Source: Clostridia bacterium (lineage in GTDB: Bacteria; Bacillota; Clostridia; Oscillospirales; CAG-272). From it: a stretch of DNA of 7,536 nt. Position numbers and translations under genes: made by a program. The notes under the pieces are model-generated. The model saw only the letters and a program-made list of their open reading frames with translations, ran no database searches and was not told where the DNA came from. Shown in pieces: positions 6,615 through 7,536 of this stretch. The DNA lies in NCBI GenBank assembly GCA_017631215.1, contig JAGBTR010000059.1, forward strand, positions 1 to 7,536, given 5' to 3'. Position 1 is the stretch's first letter. Each line of letters starts with the position of its first letter.

Positions 6615-7310
6615 TCACGACCGCCGCTCGCGTTGCCGCCGCTCCATTCGGCGCCAGTTGATAAAGCCGTAAGCGTCGTTGATCAGAAAGACCACGAAGC
6701 AAATGACCCTCGAAAGATAGGCGATATCCTCCGCGCTGGCCATCACCCAAAGCGCGATCAGCACGATATCGTTAAAGGCATATCCCAACGAGCAATACGA
6801 GCTACGCAGCGCGGCGAGCGCGGCAGCTACGAAGCTGGTCGTTACCGAAAGCGTGCTGAGAAGGAGATTCTCATTGCCAAGCGCCTTGAGGATGAAGTAG
6901 AACAGCACCGTTACCGCAACGGCAAAAATGCCAAGACATACGATTTTGCAGTGCGTCAGCCGCGCCACGCGCACCTCGTCGGAATCGCGGTAAGGGTTTC
7001 GGATCCATTGGATCGCTGCCCAGACGGCCATCGGCGTGGTCATTCCCAGATAGGTGATCAGCTCACCGTAATATCGGTATTCCAGCGAAATGATGGCGTA
7101 AAGAATGGCAAACAAAATGATCAGAAACTGCCCCAGCACGTGCCCCTTTGCAAGAAAGATGAGCGCGGTCACGCCGATAAGCGAAGCAATCAGCGACAGT
7201 GCGTCTCCGGTCGGTGAGCAGGCATAGCAGACGGCGGTCACGACCATCGAGATGCCCCAAAGCCACCACTCAAATCGTGTCCAGGTGGCAAACGGATTTT
7301 TGATCTTCAA
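6615..7310 (-). CDS. pnuC: PnuC-family vitamin-precursor transporter
   Basis: A 231-residue membrane protein of the PnuC family, which moves nicotinamide riboside (or, in relatives, thiamine or riboflavin) across the cytoplasmic membrane by facilitated diffusion, trapped by phosphorylation inside. Hydrophobic segments are at about 14-33, 37-54, 57-75, 84-103, 124-143, 147-170, 177-194 and 199-217. Family motifs are Tyr-x-x-Tyr-Gly-Glu at 78-83, Trp97 and Trp102, Asn180-Asp181 before a helix with Trp188, and Asn211-Asp-Ala-Tyr-Gly-Phe-x-Asn-Trp at 211-219. The C-terminus is Arg-rich and probably cytosolic. The start is TTG at 7310, supported by AGGAGG (7323-7318) seven bases upstream. No kinase gene is adjacent. 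No TPP or FMN riboswitch motif was seen in the leader, which mildly favours nicotinamide riboside, but the substrate is not proven. The family call is firmer than the substrate. Confidence 0.85.
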   Translation of the reverse strand: MKIKNPFATWTRFEWWLWGISMVVTAVCYACSPTGDALSLIASLIGVTALIFLAKGHVLGQFLIILFAILYAIISLEYRYYGELITYLGMTTPMAVWAAIQWIRNPYRDSDEVRVARLTHCKIVCLGIFAVAVTVLFYFILKALGNENLLLSTLSVTTSFVAAALAALRSSYCSLGYAFNDIVLIALWVMASAEDIAYLSRVICFVVFLINDAYGFINWRRMERRQRERRS

Positions 7311-7317
7311 ACTGTTT

Positions 7318-7323
7318 CCTCCT
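7318..7323 (-). promoter_or_regulatory. Strong SD that fixes the TTG start of pnuC
   Basis: AGGAGG on the minus strand, seven bases before TTG at 7310. No ATG or GTG start is available nearby in the frame, so this SD decides the start. It begins only one base after the T-run of the upstream terminator (7330-7325), so terminator and SD are directly adjacent. Confidence 0.88.
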
Positions 7324-7324
7324 C

Positions 7325-7378
7325 AAAAAAGCATTCGTCCGCACGTCTTCCAAGACCTAATGACGTGCAAACGAATGC
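7325..7378 (-). terminator. Attenuator terminator in the pnuC leader
   Basis: On the minus strand, 7378-7362 pairs with 7347-7331 over 17 continuous positions. The outer GCATTCGT/ACGAATGC and inner GCACGTC/GACGTGC are joined by two T-G wobbles. The loop is 14 nt (7361-7348) and six T follow at 7330-7325. It lies downstream of a consensus promoter and upstream of the pnuC SD, so transcripts from that promoter must pass it to express pnuC. It is not a plus-strand terminator, since no T-run follows on that strand. Its strength implies conditional read-through. Confidence 0.9.
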
Positions 7379-7401
7379 CTTGCATTCAGCCACCCGGTGG
7401 C
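7373..7401 (-). promoter_or_regulatory. Candidate antiterminator and upstream hairpin in the pnuC leader
   Basis: GAATGC (7387-7382) can pair with GCATTC (7378-7373) around the three-base loop AAG. This would use up the outer left arm of the terminator, so the two structures are mutually exclusive. Immediately before it, GCCAC (7401-7397) pairs with GTGGC (7393-7389) around CGG. Together these make a compact leader of about 105 nt between the expected start site (near 7415) and pnuC. I recognise no known aptamer in it. The pairings are visible; regulation is inferred. Confidence 0.5.
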
Positions 7402-7421
7402 GGCGTTGTTAACTTGCTATG

Positions 7422-7450
7422 ATTATAGCACATTCGTGAACGGATGTCAA
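7422..7450 (-). promoter_or_regulatory. Consensus vegetative promoter of pnuC
   Basis: TTGACA (7450-7445) and TATAAT (7427-7422) on the minus strand, with exactly 17 bases between. This equals the dap promoter in quality but has an unrelated spacer. The spacer carries a small inverted repeat, CAC-GAAT-GTG (7438-7429). Transcription should begin near 7415 and run straight into the attenuator leader. Confidence 0.92.
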
Positions 7451-7473
7451 GCGTCTTTTTCGCTTTCCTTGCC

Positions 7474-7511
7474 CATCGTGACCGCATATGTTGAGACGCG
7501 CACGATGCGGT
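7474..7511 (-). repeat. Two overlapping, mutually exclusive inverted repeats
   Basis: On the minus strand ACCGCAT (7511-7505) is complementary to ATGCGGT (7487-7481), and CATCGTG (7507-7501) is complementary to CACGATG (7480-7474). The left arms overlap by CAT and the arms are interleaved, so only one hairpin can form fully at a time. They lie upstream of the pnuC promoter. The rest of 7451-7536 shows no supported gene: one minus-strand frame is open from the edge to 7388 but runs through the pnuC promoter and looks non-coding. Confidence 0.5.
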
Positions 7512-7536
7512 GTGTTTAGTCACGGCCTGCGAAGGA

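Noticed and set aside
6604..6629. Hairpin at the end of pnuC as an intrinsic terminator
   Set aside because: Minus-strand RNA has A-runs after it, and on the plus strand the T-runs come before it, so neither orientation has a stem followed by U.
7389..7401. GGGTGGC in the pnuC leader as a T-box antiterminator core
   Set aside because: The leader is only about 105 nt, with no room for stem I. The GGGTGG is fully used in a small hairpin and no adjacent ACCGCG-type sequence follows.
7388..7535. Minus-strand frame open from the window edge to 7388 as the end of an upstream gene
   Set aside because: It runs through a perfect promoter, has no recognisable protein character, and an open frame of 49 codons at this GC is not strong evidence. 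It cannot be settled without sequence beyond 7536.

Overview
The window looks like chromosome from an anaerobic Bacillota (clostridial) bacterium, possibly a gut or rumen lineage. This rests on moderately high GC, strong Shine-Dalgarno (SD) sites, consensus vegetative promoters, a lysine riboswitch ahead of dapA-dapB-lysA, and a DUF624/YesL-type membrane protein. The taxonomic call is an inference, because there is no rRNA or marker gene here. No phage, transposon, CRISPR array or tRNA was seen.

Plus strand, 31-3245: four tightly packed genes read as one operon. They are an unrecognised five-helix membrane protein (31-561), a DUF624/YesL-like membrane protein (596-1555), a GmhA-type SIS-domain sugar-phosphate isomerase (1636-2274) and a ROK-family sugar kinase (2271-3245). 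The isomerase and kinase overlap by ATGA and probably act on the same sugar; the two membrane proteins have no assigned role. At the YesL/isomerase junction lies the most unusual object in the window: five copies of a 21-bp direct repeat (1538-1642). Each copy carries an SD, an ATG in the isomerase frame and a TGA in the YesL frame, so the gene-end/gene-start junction itself has been serially duplicated. A bidirectional terminator (3250-3297) closes this operon and the one converging on it.

Minus strand, 6597 down to 3301: a lysine operon, dapA (dihydrodipicolinate synthase), dapB (dihydrodipicolinate reductase) and lysA (diaminopimelate decarboxylase). A perfect TTGACA-N17-TATAAT promoter starts a lysine riboswitch (L box, 6374-6529). 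All five helices can be drawn, and the expression platform has a clear terminator (6294-6325) and a competing antiterminator. High lysine should stop transcription before dapA.

Minus strand, 7450 down to 6615: a PnuC-family vitamin-precursor transporter with a TTG start. It has its own perfect TTGACA-N17-TATAAT promoter and a leader of about 105 nt that ends in a 17-bp terminator hairpin just before the pnuC SD. A small upstream hairpin competes with it. This is an attenuation switch whose sensor I do not recognise. The last 86 bases (7451-7536) hold no supported gene, only two mutually exclusive inverted repeats. Together with the tandem SD-ATG array, the pnuC leader is the best candidate for something undescribed.
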